Source of the DNA: Verrucomicrobia bacterium UBA6354
Lineage (GTDB): Bacteria > Verrucomicrobiota > Kiritimatiellia > RFP12 > UBA1067
Direction: 5' to 3'
Assembly (NCBI GenBank): GCA_002440145.1
Contig: DJRS01000179.1
Span: 3,120-13,098, forward strand
DNA: 9,979 bases
The notes under the pieces were generated by a model, which did no database searches, was not told where the DNA came from, and saw only the letters and a list, made by a program, of their open reading frames with translations. Below, piece after piece: positions 1 to 6,554 of the stretch (its first letter is position 1; every line of letters begins with the position of its first letter). Position numbers and translations under genes: made by a program.

Positions 1-868
1 CGCGCGCGAGCGGGCGGGCGATCCAGTTGCGGAGGGTGCGCGCGCCCATGGGGGTCTTCGTCACGTCCAGGACGCCGAGGAGCGAGGCGTTCTTGGCGAC
101 GTCGCCTCCCGGCAGAAGCTGCAGGTGGCGGATCGTCCCGCCGTCCAGGACCAGCCCGTCCGCGGCATTCCGCAACCGGAGCCGCCGCACGTGGCCAAGC
201 GCATGATGGAGCGTCGTCCCCACATAATAGAGGAGGGCTCCGGCCGCGCCCACCGCGTCGGGCTTGTCCGAGAGGCCGAACCCTTCCAGCGAAAGCACGT
301 TGAAGTGCCGCGTGAGGCAGTCCAGCGCCGCGTCGTAGGAGAACGTCCACTCGTTGTTCGCGTCGTGCGCCAGCATTTCGGCGGGGCGGACGATTTCCAG
401 CGCCTCGCGGAGTTTCGCGTCCGACGCGTACTCCTCGACGAGGAACTCGCCCGTCGCCAGATCCAGAAGCGCGAGGGCGTGGCCTTTCGTCGCGCCCACG
501 TAGTTGTTGGCCGTCTCGTCCAGAAGCCCGTCTTCCGTCACCGTGCCGGGCGTCACGATGCGCGTAATCTCGCGGCGCACGAGCCCCTTGGCGGTTTTGG
601 GGTCCTCGACCTGGTCGCAGAGCGCCGCCGTCAGGCCCGCGCGGATCAGCTTCGCCAGATACGCGTTGATGGCGTGGTACGGCACGCCGCACATGGGCAG
701 GTTGTTGCGATGGGTCAGCGTCGCGCCCAATACGGGCGAGGCGCGCACGGCGTCCTCGCCGAACATTTCGTAGAAATCGCCCAGCCGGAACATGAGTATG
801 GCCCCGGCGGGTATCTCGCGCTTAATGGCCAGATACTGACGCATCATCGGCGTCAGTTCGTCAGCCAT
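1..868 (-). CDS. mutS: DNA mismatch repair protein MutS (N-terminal 289 codons, cut by window edge)
   Basis: I translated this by hand from the ATG at 868. The protein begins MADELTPMMRQYLAIKRE and stays open to the left edge of the window, so the gene is partial only because of the window. MutS binds base mismatches and small loops as a dimer and starts mismatch repair. The N-terminal mismatch-recognition domain is clear: RLGDFYEMFGEDA carries the Phe-X-Glu wedge (F32 and E34), followed by LTHRNNLPMCGVPYHA and then RREITRIVTPGTVTED, which leads into the connector domain. The visible end, TPMGARTLRNWIARPL, belongs to the lever/core domain. The clamp and the ATPase domain lie outside the window. 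The start is supported by AAGGAG eight bases upstream and by an 8-base overlap with the end of trmJ, which suggests coupled translation. The family assignment is firm. Confidence 0.96.
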   Translation of the reverse strand, partial: MADELTPMMRQYLAIKREIPAGAILMFRLGDFYEMFGEDAVRASPVLGATLTHRNNLPMCGVPYHAINAYLAKLIRAGLTAALCDQVEDPKTAKGLVRREITRIVTPGTVTEDGLLDETANNYVGATKGHALALLDLATGEFLVEEYASDAKLREALEIVRPAEMLAHDANNEWTFSYDAALDCLTRHFNVLSLEGFGLSDKPDAVGAAGALLYYVGTTLHHALGHVRRLRLRNAADGLVLDGGTIRHLQLLPGGDVAKNASLLGVLDVTKTPMGARTLRNWIARPLAR

Positions 869-1610
869 TGGGCAACTCCTTGGCGTGCCGGACCGCCCAG
901 CGCGCCTGGCGGGCGACCCCCAGCAAAAGCGCCGCGTCGTCGCGCGTGAACACGCCGCGCGAGAAGACGCGATGGAAGCCCTGCATGAAGTGCTCCGTCT
1001 GGACGGGCTCCATGAAACCGATTTCCACGAGCATTTCAGCCCAATTCTTCATGAGCTGCATCTTCTGCGCCTGCGGCGCAGGCGGCGCCTTCTCGTGTGG
1101 CGGCACATAGCGTCCGGAAGCCGTAAAGAACTCGTAGCATGTCACAAGGACGGCCTGCGCGAGATTGATGGAGGTGTATCCTTCGTCCACCGGAATGCGG
1201 ATAAGGTGTGTGCATTGCGCCACTTCCTCGTTCAGAAGCCCCTTGTCCTCGCGTCCGAAAACGAGTGCCACGGGGCCTGTCGCCGCGAGGGAAAGAAGAT
1301 CCGCGGCGCAATCCCGCGGGGCGCGCACGTGCTGCCGGTAGAGGCCTTCGCGCGCCGTGGTGCCCACGACCGCCACGCAATCGGCGACCGCCTCCTCGAA
1401 CGTGGAGAACTCCTCGCGATTCTTGAGGACGTCCGTCGCGTGAACGGCCAGACGCTCGCCTTCCTCCCACGAATTCTGCAGGTTGGGCGCGGCGAGGCGC
1501 AGATGCCGGATGCCCATGTTGGCCATGGCGCGGCAGGCGGAACCGACATTCCCGGTGTAGAGCGTGCCGACGAGCACCACGCGGATATTCTCAAGCGGAT
1601 TCGTATCCAT
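861..1610 (-). CDS. trmJ: tRNA (cytidine/uridine-2'-O-)-methyltransferase TrmJ-like (SPOUT family)
   Basis: This 249-residue protein is about the length of E. coli TrmJ. Family members use S-adenosylmethionine to methylate the 2'-OH of nucleotide 32 in the anticodon loop of some tRNAs. All three SPOUT/TrmH motifs are visible: motif 1 as NVGSACRAMANMG (residues 21-33, with N21 and R27), motif 2 as VFGREDKGLLNEE (117-129, with the Arg-Glu pair), and motif 3 as IPVDEGYTSINLAQAV (139-154), which forms the trefoil-knot cofactor site. A C-terminal helical extension follows, as in TrmJ rather than TrmL. Translation probably starts at the ATG at 1610, ten bases after AAAGGAG. That Shine-Dalgarno site lies inside the end of the lipoprotein gene, whose TAG stop is one base upstream of this start. 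The 3' end overlaps mutS by 8 bases. Another SpoU-class 2'-O-methyltransferase is possible, since substrate cannot be read from sequence. Confidence 0.88.
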   Translation of the reverse strand: MDTNPLENIRVVLVGTLYTGNVGSACRAMANMGIRHLRLAAPNLQNSWEEGERLAVHATDVLKNREEFSTFEEAVADCVAVVGTTAREGLYRQHVRAPRDCAADLLSLAATGPVALVFGREDKGLLNEEVAQCTHLIRIPVDEGYTSINLAQAVLVTCYEFFTASGRYVPPHEKAPPAPQAQKMQLMKNWAEMLVEIGFMEPVQTEHFMQGFHRVFSRGVFTRDDAALLLGVARQARWAVRHAKELPNG

Positions 1611-1611
1611 G

Positions 1612-2043
1612 CTAACGCGTCTCCTTTCGCGGACTTTCGCAGACTATGCCGCGGTAGACCTCCAGATAATCCGTGCGTCCGGCGACCTCGACGCGACGGT
1701 AGACCGTGCAGGAAAGGCCGTTGGCGTGGAACATCCACTTGTCGTTGTCCGTTTTGTACATTGTCCCCGAGGGCAGGACATTCATGCACTGGTAGGCCGT
1801 GAACGACGTTCCGTCGGGAAGCGAGACCTCCACCATGAGGCGCGACGTCAGCGTCACTTCCTTGCCCGTGACCGGCCACAGATAGGTCGTGGTATGGTCT
1901 TTGTCCAGCCGACCGTAGTGCACCGTCACCTGTTCGCCGTCCTCGTTGGTGAACACGTTCGTCTGGAATATGCGGGCGGAGACGCACGCCGAAAGACACA
2001 GGGCGCAGACGAGTGCGCCCATCGCCGAAAAAAGCCGTTTCAT
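1612..2043 (-). CDS. Small putative lipoprotein of unknown function
   Basis: I do not recognise the family of this 143-residue protein. It begins MKRLFSAMGALVCALCLSAC, a short basic N-terminus, a hydrophobic stretch and a lipobox (Leu-Ser-Ala-Cys with Cys20). This predicts signal peptidase II cleavage and a lipid anchor at the membrane. The mature part of about 124 residues looks beta-rich and soluble, with alternating hydrophobic and polar residues (for example KEVTLTSRLMVEVSLPDG), many Thr and Tyr, and three further cysteines (C86, C112, C135) that could form a disulfide outside the cytoplasm. The ATG at 2043 overlaps the gatB stop as ATGA, and no strong Shine-Dalgarno site precedes it, so it is probably translated by re-initiation after gatB. 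A longer open frame extends further upstream but runs through gatB in another frame and is not credible. Real gene, function unknown. Confidence 0.8.
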   Translation of the reverse strand: MKRLFSAMGALVCALCLSACVSARIFQTNVFTNEDGEQVTVHYGRLDKDHTTTYLWPVTGKEVTLTSRLMVEVSLPDGTSFTAYQCMNVLPSGTMYKTDNDKWMFHANGLSCTVYRRVEVAGRTDYLEVYRGIVCESPRKETR

Positions 2044-3476
2044 AGAGCCGCCAACTTCTTCGCCACAAGACCGCCCACAAGCTTCGGATCCGCCTTGCCC
2101 TTGGACAGTTTCATGACCTGGCCCACGAAGAATCCGGCGGCCGCCTTCTTCCCGGCCTTGTAGTCCGCCACGCTCTTCGGGTTCGCCGCGATCGCCTGGT
2201 CGACAAACGCTTCCAGCGCCGCCACATCGCTGACCGCGCCCAGTCCGCGCTCTTTCACGAGGGCTTCGGGATCGCCGCCCTTCTCGAAGAGCTCGGGCAG
2301 AAGTTCCTTCACCGTCGGACCGTTGATCGTCCCCTTGGCGGACAATACGACCAGGCTCCGCAAGGATTCCGGCGAGAGGGCGCTTTCCGCGACGGCCTTG
2401 CCCGTCGTGTTCATGAGGGCCATCACGTCGCCCATGAAAAGATTGCAGAGGAGTTTCGCCGTCTTGGCGTCGAGCCCCTTCGCCGCGGCTTCGAAGAAGT
2501 CGGCGTTGGCCTTGTTCTGCGACAACACCTCCGCATCGTATTCGGCCAGCCCGTACGCCGCCGTCATGCGCGCGCGCCGCACTTCGGGCTTCTCGGGCAA
2601 AAGCGCGCGCCACGCCTCGATCTGCGCGTCCGAAAGCTCGACCGGCACGAGATCGGGCTCAGGGAAATAGCGGTAATCGTGCGCGTTCTCCTTTGTGCGC
2701 ATGGACGCCGTCTCCAGCGCTTCGCCGTCCCACCGGCGCGTCTCCTGGATGATCGGTATCGCGTGCGCCATGCATTCGCGCTGGCGGCGGGCTTCGTACT
2801 CGAGCGCGGCATGAATCCCCTTGAAGGTGTTCATGTTCTTGATCTCGACTTTCGTGCCGAGCTTCGTCGCGCCGACCGGACGGATGGAGATGTTCACGTC
2901 CGAGCGCATGTTGCCCTCTTCCAGATTGCAGTCGCTCACGCCGGCGTAGACGAGAATCTCCTTGAGCGCCGTCAAGTAGGCGATCGCTTCGTCCGCGGAC
3001 GAAAGGTCGGGCTCCGAGACGATCTCCATGAGCGGCGTGCCAGCGCGGTTGAAGTCCACGCCCGAACTCGTCGCGTAGTGGTTGATCTTCGCGGCGTCTT
3101 CCTCGAGATGGATATGGTTGATGCGGATGAACTTCTTCGTGCCGTCGGCGCACGTGATTTCCACGCCGCCGCCCAGACACAGCGGGTGGCCATTCTCGGA
3201 AATCTGATAGTCCTTGGCCATGTCAGGGTAGAAGTAGTTCTTCCGGTCGAAGGTCGCATGGCGGTTGATCTCGCATCCGAGCATCAGTCCGCTCATCACC
3301 GTCAACTTGATTGCCTCCTTGTTCATGACAGGCAATGCGCCCGGATAGCCCAGACAAATGGGGCAGACATTCGTATTCGGCTCGCATCCCGTCTTGAGCA
3401 GGCACGAGCAGAACATCTTCGTCCGCGTTTTGAGCTGGACATGCGTCTCCAAACCGATAGTATTCTCGAATTCCAT
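2040..3476 (-). CDS. gatB: Aspartyl/glutamyl-tRNA(Asn/Gln) amidotransferase subunit B
   Basis: GatB binds misacylated Asp-tRNA(Asn) or Glu-tRNA(Gln) and, in the GatCAB complex, phosphorylates the side chain and amidates it with ammonia channelled from GatA. The protein has 478 residues, the usual length. Visible marks are the start IGLETHVQLKTRTKMFCSC, a four-cysteine zinc site (C23, C25, C38, C41), the family signature VDFNRAGTPLMEIVSEPD, and DVNISIRPVG and KVEIKNMNTFKG in the catalytic cradle. A C-terminal YqeY-like tail ends the protein (AGFFVGQVMKLSKGKADPKL). gatA and gatC are not in the window, so they must be elsewhere. Its presence implies that the organism makes Asn-tRNA and/or Gln-tRNA by the indirect route. 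There is no recognisable Shine-Dalgarno site before the ATG at 3476, and a TGATATAAT element lies just upstream (separate entry). Its TGA overlaps the next ATG by 4 bases. Confidence 0.97.
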   Translation of the reverse strand: MEFENTIGLETHVQLKTRTKMFCSCLLKTGCEPNTNVCPICLGYPGALPVMNKEAIKLTVMSGLMLGCEINRHATFDRKNYFYPDMAKDYQISENGHPLCLGGGVEITCADGTKKFIRINHIHLEEDAAKINHYATSSGVDFNRAGTPLMEIVSEPDLSSADEAIAYLTALKEILVYAGVSDCNLEEGNMRSDVNISIRPVGATKLGTKVEIKNMNTFKGIHAALEYEARRQRECMAHAIPIIQETRRWDGEALETASMRTKENAHDYRYFPEPDLVPVELSDAQIEAWRALLPEKPEVRRARMTAAYGLAEYDAEVLSQNKANADFFEAAAKGLDAKTAKLLCNLFMGDVMALMNTTGKAVAESALSPESLRSLVVLSAKGTINGPTVKELLPELFEKGGDPEALVKERGLGAVSDVAALEAFVDQAIAANPKSVADYKAGKKAAAGFFVGQVMKLSKGKADPKLVGGLVAKKLAAL

Positions 3477-3491
3477 GGCTATATTATATCA
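3475..3491 (-). promoter_or_regulatory. Candidate extended -10 promoter directly before gatB
   Basis: Reading on the minus strand, the tsaE stop TGA is followed directly by TATAAT (3488 to 3483), giving TGA-TATAAT, an exact match to the extended -10 consensus TGnTATAAT. No convincing -35 TTGACA-like hexamer is seen 16-18 bases upstream, which is acceptable for extended -10 promoters. Transcription starting about seven bases downstream would begin on or next to the A of the gatB ATG at 3476, producing a leaderless mRNA. This fits the lack of a Shine-Dalgarno site. The local AT-richness (12-base gap) stands out against GC-rich surroundings. Chance occurrence cannot be excluded. Confidence 0.5.
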
Positions 3492-3920
3492 AATAAACGT
3501 GACTTTGCGCGACTCCTCGTTGCCGGGAGCGTGCTCGAAGCGAATGTGTTTCGCCGTTGCCGGAACAAGTTCGCCGGCGCGATCGGGCCACTCCACGACA
3601 AGAACCGCGCCCCGGGCGAGATAGTCCTCCCAGCCGATGGCCTCCACGTCTCCCGCGCCCTTCAGGCGGTACAGGTCCATATGGACGAGCAGTTTGACCG
3701 GCTCCTGCGCACCCGCATGCTCCTGGACGATGCAAAATGTCGGCGAGGTGACGCGCCCCTTGACGCCGAGCGCGGCCGCCAGCCCTTGGGTGAACGTCGT
3801 CTTGCCGGCGCCTAGATCGCCCTCGAGGCAGACGACATCGCCCGGACGCAGCGTGGCGGCGAATGTTTTGGCCAACGCCCATGTCTCTTCGACGCTGGAA
3901 ACCTCATATGAGCCCGTCAT
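3489..3920 (-). CDS. tsaE: tRNA threonylcarbamoyladenosine biosynthesis ATPase TsaE
   Basis: TsaE is the small P-loop ATPase that works with TsaB and TsaD to attach threonylcarbamoyl to A37 of ANN-decoding tRNAs, a near-universal modification. The protein is 143 residues, within the normal range. Motifs in order are the Walker A loop GDLGAGKTT (residues 34-42), the switch-like VTSPTFCIVQEH, HMDLYRL, and VLVVEWPDRAGELVP, which carries the conserved Glu-Trp. The ATG at 3920 has AAGGAG seven bases upstream (3928 to 3933) and lies inside the end of the dehydrogenase gene (17-base overlap), so the two are probably coupled. Downstream the stop is 12 bases from gatB. tsaB and tsaD are not in the window. 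The neighbours gatB and trmJ also act on tRNA, which fits its role. Confidence 0.95.
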   Translation of the reverse strand: MTGSYEVSSVEETWALAKTFAATLRPGDVVCLEGDLGAGKTTFTQGLAAALGVKGRVTSPTFCIVQEHAGAQEPVKLLVHMDLYRLKGAGDVEAIGWEDYLARGAVLVVEWPDRAGELVPATAKHIRFEHAPGNEESRKVTFI

Positions 3921-4818
3921 CTTTCAACTCCTTGAATGCGCGGCGCATGTAGTCGTTGCTGAACGCGCAGGTGTGCGGCATGCGAATCAGATTCCACGGC
4001 AGATGCCCATACTCCGCGCCGTAGATCTCAGGCTCGCCCTTCCTTACCGGCGAAGGCTCGCCGCGGAACACGTCCAAATACGCGCCCGCCAGACGTTTTG
4101 CGCGCAGAGCGTCCAGCAACGCGCGTTCGTCCACCGCGTTGCCCCTCCCGACGTTCACGAGAACCGCGCGCCGCGGCAACTTGCGCAGAAGTCTCCCGCT
4201 CACAAGATTGTCCGTCCCCGTATCCCCGGGCAAAGCGCAGATCAACCAATCGGCGTCCGAAAGCGCCGCGGGCAAATCGCCCATGTTCGCGCGATGAAAG
4301 CCCGCAACCGACACGCCCAGCTGGGTCAACTTCCCGCCGATCGCGCGGCCTATCAGCCCATAGCCCAGAATGACCGCTTTCGTTCCCTCGACCCGGTAGC
4401 ATTTGTCGCTCAAGGCTGCGCGCGGCCAGAATTCGCTCCGTTCGGGGCGGAAGAAACCTCGCGCCCAGGCCAACATGAATCCCGCCACTGTCTCCGCCAT
4501 GATCGGTCCGTGGAAACGCCCGAAATGGATCGTCACGCCCGCAGGCGCGGTGCGGGGAACAAGTTCGCGCCCGGCGCCCGGCGTCGCGAGCAATTTGAGG
4601 CGGGGGGCATGCACAAACCACTCGGCCTTAAAAGACCAGACAATCGCTTTCGTGGCGCGCGGCAGTTCGCGCAGGAAAGTGCGCTCCGATTTCACGACTA
4701 CGACATCCACGGAATCTCCGGCCAGTGCGCGCAAAAAGGTCGCATCGGATGCGTTGACCGAGAAGCATTTCTCCGGCCAGGCGACCCACACAAGCAATGT
4801 CTCTTTTATCTGCGCCAT
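3904..4818 (-). CDS. D-2-hydroxyacid dehydrogenase family protein
   Basis: This is a 304-residue NAD(P)-dependent oxidoreductase that interconverts 2-keto and D-2-hydroxy acids; the substrate is not clear. The Rossmann dinucleotide loop is GYGLIG (residues 152-157). The family's catalytic triad is complete: Arg225 in NVGRGN, Glu254 in FRGEPSP and His282 in MPHTCAF. At the end of the second Rossmann strand there is His-Arg (175-176) where NAD-specific members carry Asp, which hints at NADPH preference and a glyoxylate/hydroxypyruvate reductase-like role; this is inference. I chose the ATG at 4818 (MAQIKETLLVWV). The open frame extends to 4878, but that extension is very basic and would be read through the rplL terminator. 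No good Shine-Dalgarno site precedes 4818, so the start is less certain than the gene. It sits where rpoB is found in most bacteria. Confidence 0.88.
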   Translation of the reverse strand: MAQIKETLLVWVAWPEKCFSVNASDATFLRALAGDSVDVVVVKSERTFLRELPRATKAIVWSFKAEWFVHAPRLKLLATPGAGRELVPRTAPAGVTIHFGRFHGPIMAETVAGFMLAWARGFFRPERSEFWPRAALSDKCYRVEGTKAVILGYGLIGRAIGGKLTQLGVSVAGFHRANMGDLPAALSDADWLICALPGDTGTDNLVSGRLLRKLPRRAVLVNVGRGNAVDERALLDALRAKRLAGAYLDVFRGEPSPVRKGEPEIYGAEYGHLPWNLIRMPHTCAFSNDYMRRAFKELKDDGLI

Positions 4819-4820
4819 GA

Positions 4821-4866
4821 CAGAGAATGAAAAACGCCGCGAACGTTCCTCGCGTCCACGGCGTTT
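4821..4866 (-). terminator. Rho-independent terminator after rplL
   Basis: On the minus strand, 22 bases after the rplL stop, AAACGCCG (4866 to 4859) can pair with CGGCGTTT (4839 to 4832), followed directly by TTTTT and a T-rich tail TTTTTCATTCT. An alternative inner stem, CGCGA with TCGCG, can also form around a GGAACGT loop. The hairpin with a U-tract is typical of an intrinsic terminator. It would end the ribosomal-protein transcript and separate it from the dehydrogenase gene, whose start is only three bases beyond the element. Efficiency is unknown, and partial readthrough may supply the downstream genes. Confidence 0.72.
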
Positions 4867-4887
4867 GTGCGTTGGCACGAGACGGGA

Positions 4888-5250
4888 TTACTTGACCTCG
4901 ACTTCCGCGCCAGCCTTCTTGAGCTGCTCGGCGATCTTCTCGGCTTCGTCCTTGGCGATCGCCTCTTTGACCTTCTTCGGCGCGCCGTCGACCATGTCCT
5001 TGGCGTCCTTGAGGCCGAGACCCGTGATCGCGCGGACTTCCTTGATGACCGCGATCTTGTTCGCGCCCGCCGCCTTGAGAATGACGTCGAATTCCGTCTT
5101 CTCTTCAGCCGCCGCACCGGCCGCAGGACCCGCAACAGCGACAGCCGCCGCCGCGCTCACGCCCCACGCTTCTTCCAGCGCCTTGACGAGCTCGTTGATT
5201 TCGAGAACCGTCTTACCCGACAGTTCCTTGATGATTTCTTCGTTTGTCAT
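4888..5250 (-). CDS. rplL: 50S ribosomal protein L7/L12
   Basis: The 120-residue acidic stalk protein recruits and stimulates translation GTPases (EF-Tu, EF-G, IF2) on the ribosome. Its N-terminal dimerisation and L10-binding domain spans residues 1-31, followed by an Ala/Gly-rich flexible hinge at about 32-50 and a C-terminal domain (about 53-120) with the conserved KIAVIKEVRAITGLGLKDAK, the factor-binding face. Length and architecture are normal. The ATG at 5250 is preceded by AAGGA about ten bases upstream. rplJ ends 58 bases upstream, as is usual for this pair. Downstream an intrinsic terminator follows instead of the expected rpoB. Confidence 0.98.
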   Translation of the reverse strand: MTNEEIIKELSGKTVLEINELVKALEEAWGVSAAAAVAVAGPAAGAAAEEKTEFDVILKAAGANKIAVIKEVRAITGLGLKDAKDMVDGAPKKVKEAIAKDEAEKIAEQLKKAGAEVEVK

Positions 5251-5308
5251 TTTATCTTTTCCTTTTTACTCCAACCCGTGGCGTGTTTCATCCAAGGGAA
5301 ATTTCCGT

Positions 5309-5845
5309 TTATGCCTGTGCGGGCGCTTCGGCCGCAGGGGCTTCCGCCGCGGGAGCCGCCTCGCCGCCCTTCTTGGCCTTCTCCGAAAGCACGCGCGCCA
5401 GACGTGTCGCCGGCTCCTTGAGGAGCATGAGCAACGTCGCACGAAGCTGATCCTTGCCGGGAATCTTCGAGAGCGCTTCGACCATCGCCGCGTCGACAAT
5501 CTTGTTGTCGTAGTCCGCGCCCTTGACGGACGCCTTGCCCGCGGAATCCTTCACGAAGTCCATGATGGCCTTCGCGACGGCGGTAGGCTCGCCGTGCCCG
5601 GTGACGACGGCCGTCTGGCCGACGAACATAGCCTTGACGTCGTCGCTCCAACCCTTTTCTTCCGCGACCTTCGCGAGGAAGGTGTTCTTGACGACCAGCA
5701 TGTGGCTGTCGAGCTTGCGCAACGCCGCGCGGAGCTTCGACGTCGCCGCGACCGTCACGCCGCCGTGATTGATGATGAAGCAGTAGTCCGAATCCTTGAC
5801 GCGGTTGACGACTTCATTGAGGATGGCAATCTTTTCAATTCTCAT
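5309..5845 (-). CDS. rplJ: 50S ribosomal protein L10
   Basis: L10 anchors L7/L12 dimers to the ribosomal stalk base on 23S rRNA. The protein is 178 residues from the ATG at 5845, somewhat longer than E. coli L10 (165) because of an Ala/Pro/Glu-rich C-terminal tail (repeated AEAPA). Recognisable parts are the start MRIEKIAILNEVVNRV, the conserved HMLVVKNTFLAK (residues about 49-60) and the helical C-terminus that binds L12, ending near LKEPATRLARVLSEKAKK. An in-frame ATG 27 bases further upstream (5872) lies inside rplA without a Shine-Dalgarno site. The 5845 start has AGGGGAG about ten bases upstream, just after the rplA stop, so I prefer it. The rplA-rplJ gap is only 16 bases, leaving no room for the long L10-binding leader known from E. 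coli. Confidence 0.96.
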   Translation of the reverse strand: MRIEKIAILNEVVNRVKDSDYCFIINHGGVTVAATSKLRAALRKLDSHMLVVKNTFLAKVAEEKGWSDDVKAMFVGQTAVVTGHGEPTAVAKAIMDFVKDSAGKASVKGADYDNKIVDAAMVEALSKIPGKDQLRATLLMLLKEPATRLARVLSEKAKKGGEAAPAAEAPAAEAPAQA

Positions 5846-5861
5846 TTCGAACGATCTCCCC

Positions 5862-6554
5862 TTATTCAGCATCCGCCGAAGCGATCACGGGCACGCCAAC
5901 TCCCATCGTGGAAGCAATCGTCGCCGACTTGATGAACACGCCCTTGACGGAGGCCGGCTTGTGCGCCTGGACCGCCGCGACGACCGCCTTGATGTTCTGG
6001 ACGAGGGCTTCCTCGGAAAAGCTGCGTTTGCCCGCAACGACCGCGAGATTGCCCGTCTTGTCCATGCGGAAGTCGACCTTGCCGCCGTGCGCTTCCTTGA
6101 CCGCCGTGGCCGTATCGTCCGTCACCGTGCCCGTCTTGGGGTTCGGCATGAGGCCGCGCGGACCGAGGACGCGCGCGCACTTGCGCACTTCCTTCATGGC
6201 TTCGACCGTCGCGATCGCGACGTCGAAATCACACCAACCCTCTTTCTGGACCTTCTCGACGAGATCGGCGAGACCGACGTAGTCCGCACCCGCCGCGCGG
6301 GCCGCTTCGGCCGCGTCGCCGCCCGCGAAGACCGCGACCTTGACCTTCTTGCCCGAGCCGTTCGGGAGCTTCACGACGCCGCGGACCGCGGTATCGCCCT
6401 TGGTGAGCTCCTTGCCGAGATGGAAATAGACGTCGACGGTCTCGTCGAACTTCGCGCCGGCGTTGGCCTTCACGAATTTGACCGCTTCTTCAATGCTCAC
6501 CGGCTTCTTGGGAGCCTTCTTGAGCGCGTTGAAATACTGCTTGCCGTGACTCAT
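5862..6554 (-). CDS. rplA: 50S ribosomal protein L1
   Basis: L1 forms the mobile stalk near the ribosomal E site, moves with deacylated tRNA and, in many bacteria, represses its own operon by binding the mRNA. The protein is 230 residues, the normal length. The clearest mark is the RNA-binding signature GPRGLMPNPKTGTV (residues 131-144), with FDETVDVYFHLG near the N-terminus and FIKSATIASTMGVGVPV near the C-terminus. The ATG at 6554 overlaps the rplK stop by 4 bases (ATGA), the usual coupling of the two genes. rplJ begins 16 bases downstream. Confidence 0.98.
   Translation of the reverse strand: MSHGKQYFNALKKAPKKPVSIEEAVKFVKANAGAKFDETVDVYFHLGKELTKGDTAVRGVVKLPNGSGKKVKVAVFAGGDAAEAARAAGADYVGLADLVEKVQKEGWCDFDVAIATVEAMKEVRKCARVLGPRGLMPNPKTGTVTDDTATAVKEAHGGKVDFRMDKTGNLAVVAGKRSFSEEALVQNIKAVVAAVQAHKPASVKGVFIKSATIASTMGVGVPVIASADAE

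Noticed and set aside
125..949. 274-residue open frame on the plus strand opposite mutS
   Set aside because: MutS motifs are continuous on the minus strand from 868 to 1. The plus-strand protein is Arg-rich with no recognisable features.
1612..2613. 333-residue extension of the lipoprotein frame into gatB
   Set aside because: The extension lies entirely within gatB in another frame and would bury the lipoprotein signal. The internal ATG at 2043 with its lipobox is far better.
2679..3815. 378-residue open frame on the plus strand opposite gatB and tsaE
   Set aside because: Both minus-strand genes have complete motifs across this stretch, and the frame shows no domain.
4403..5932. 509-residue open frame on the plus strand opposite the dehydrogenase, rplL and rplJ
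   Set aside because: It spans three well-supported genes on the other strand plus their terminator, and has low-complexity Ala/Ser then Arg-rich composition.
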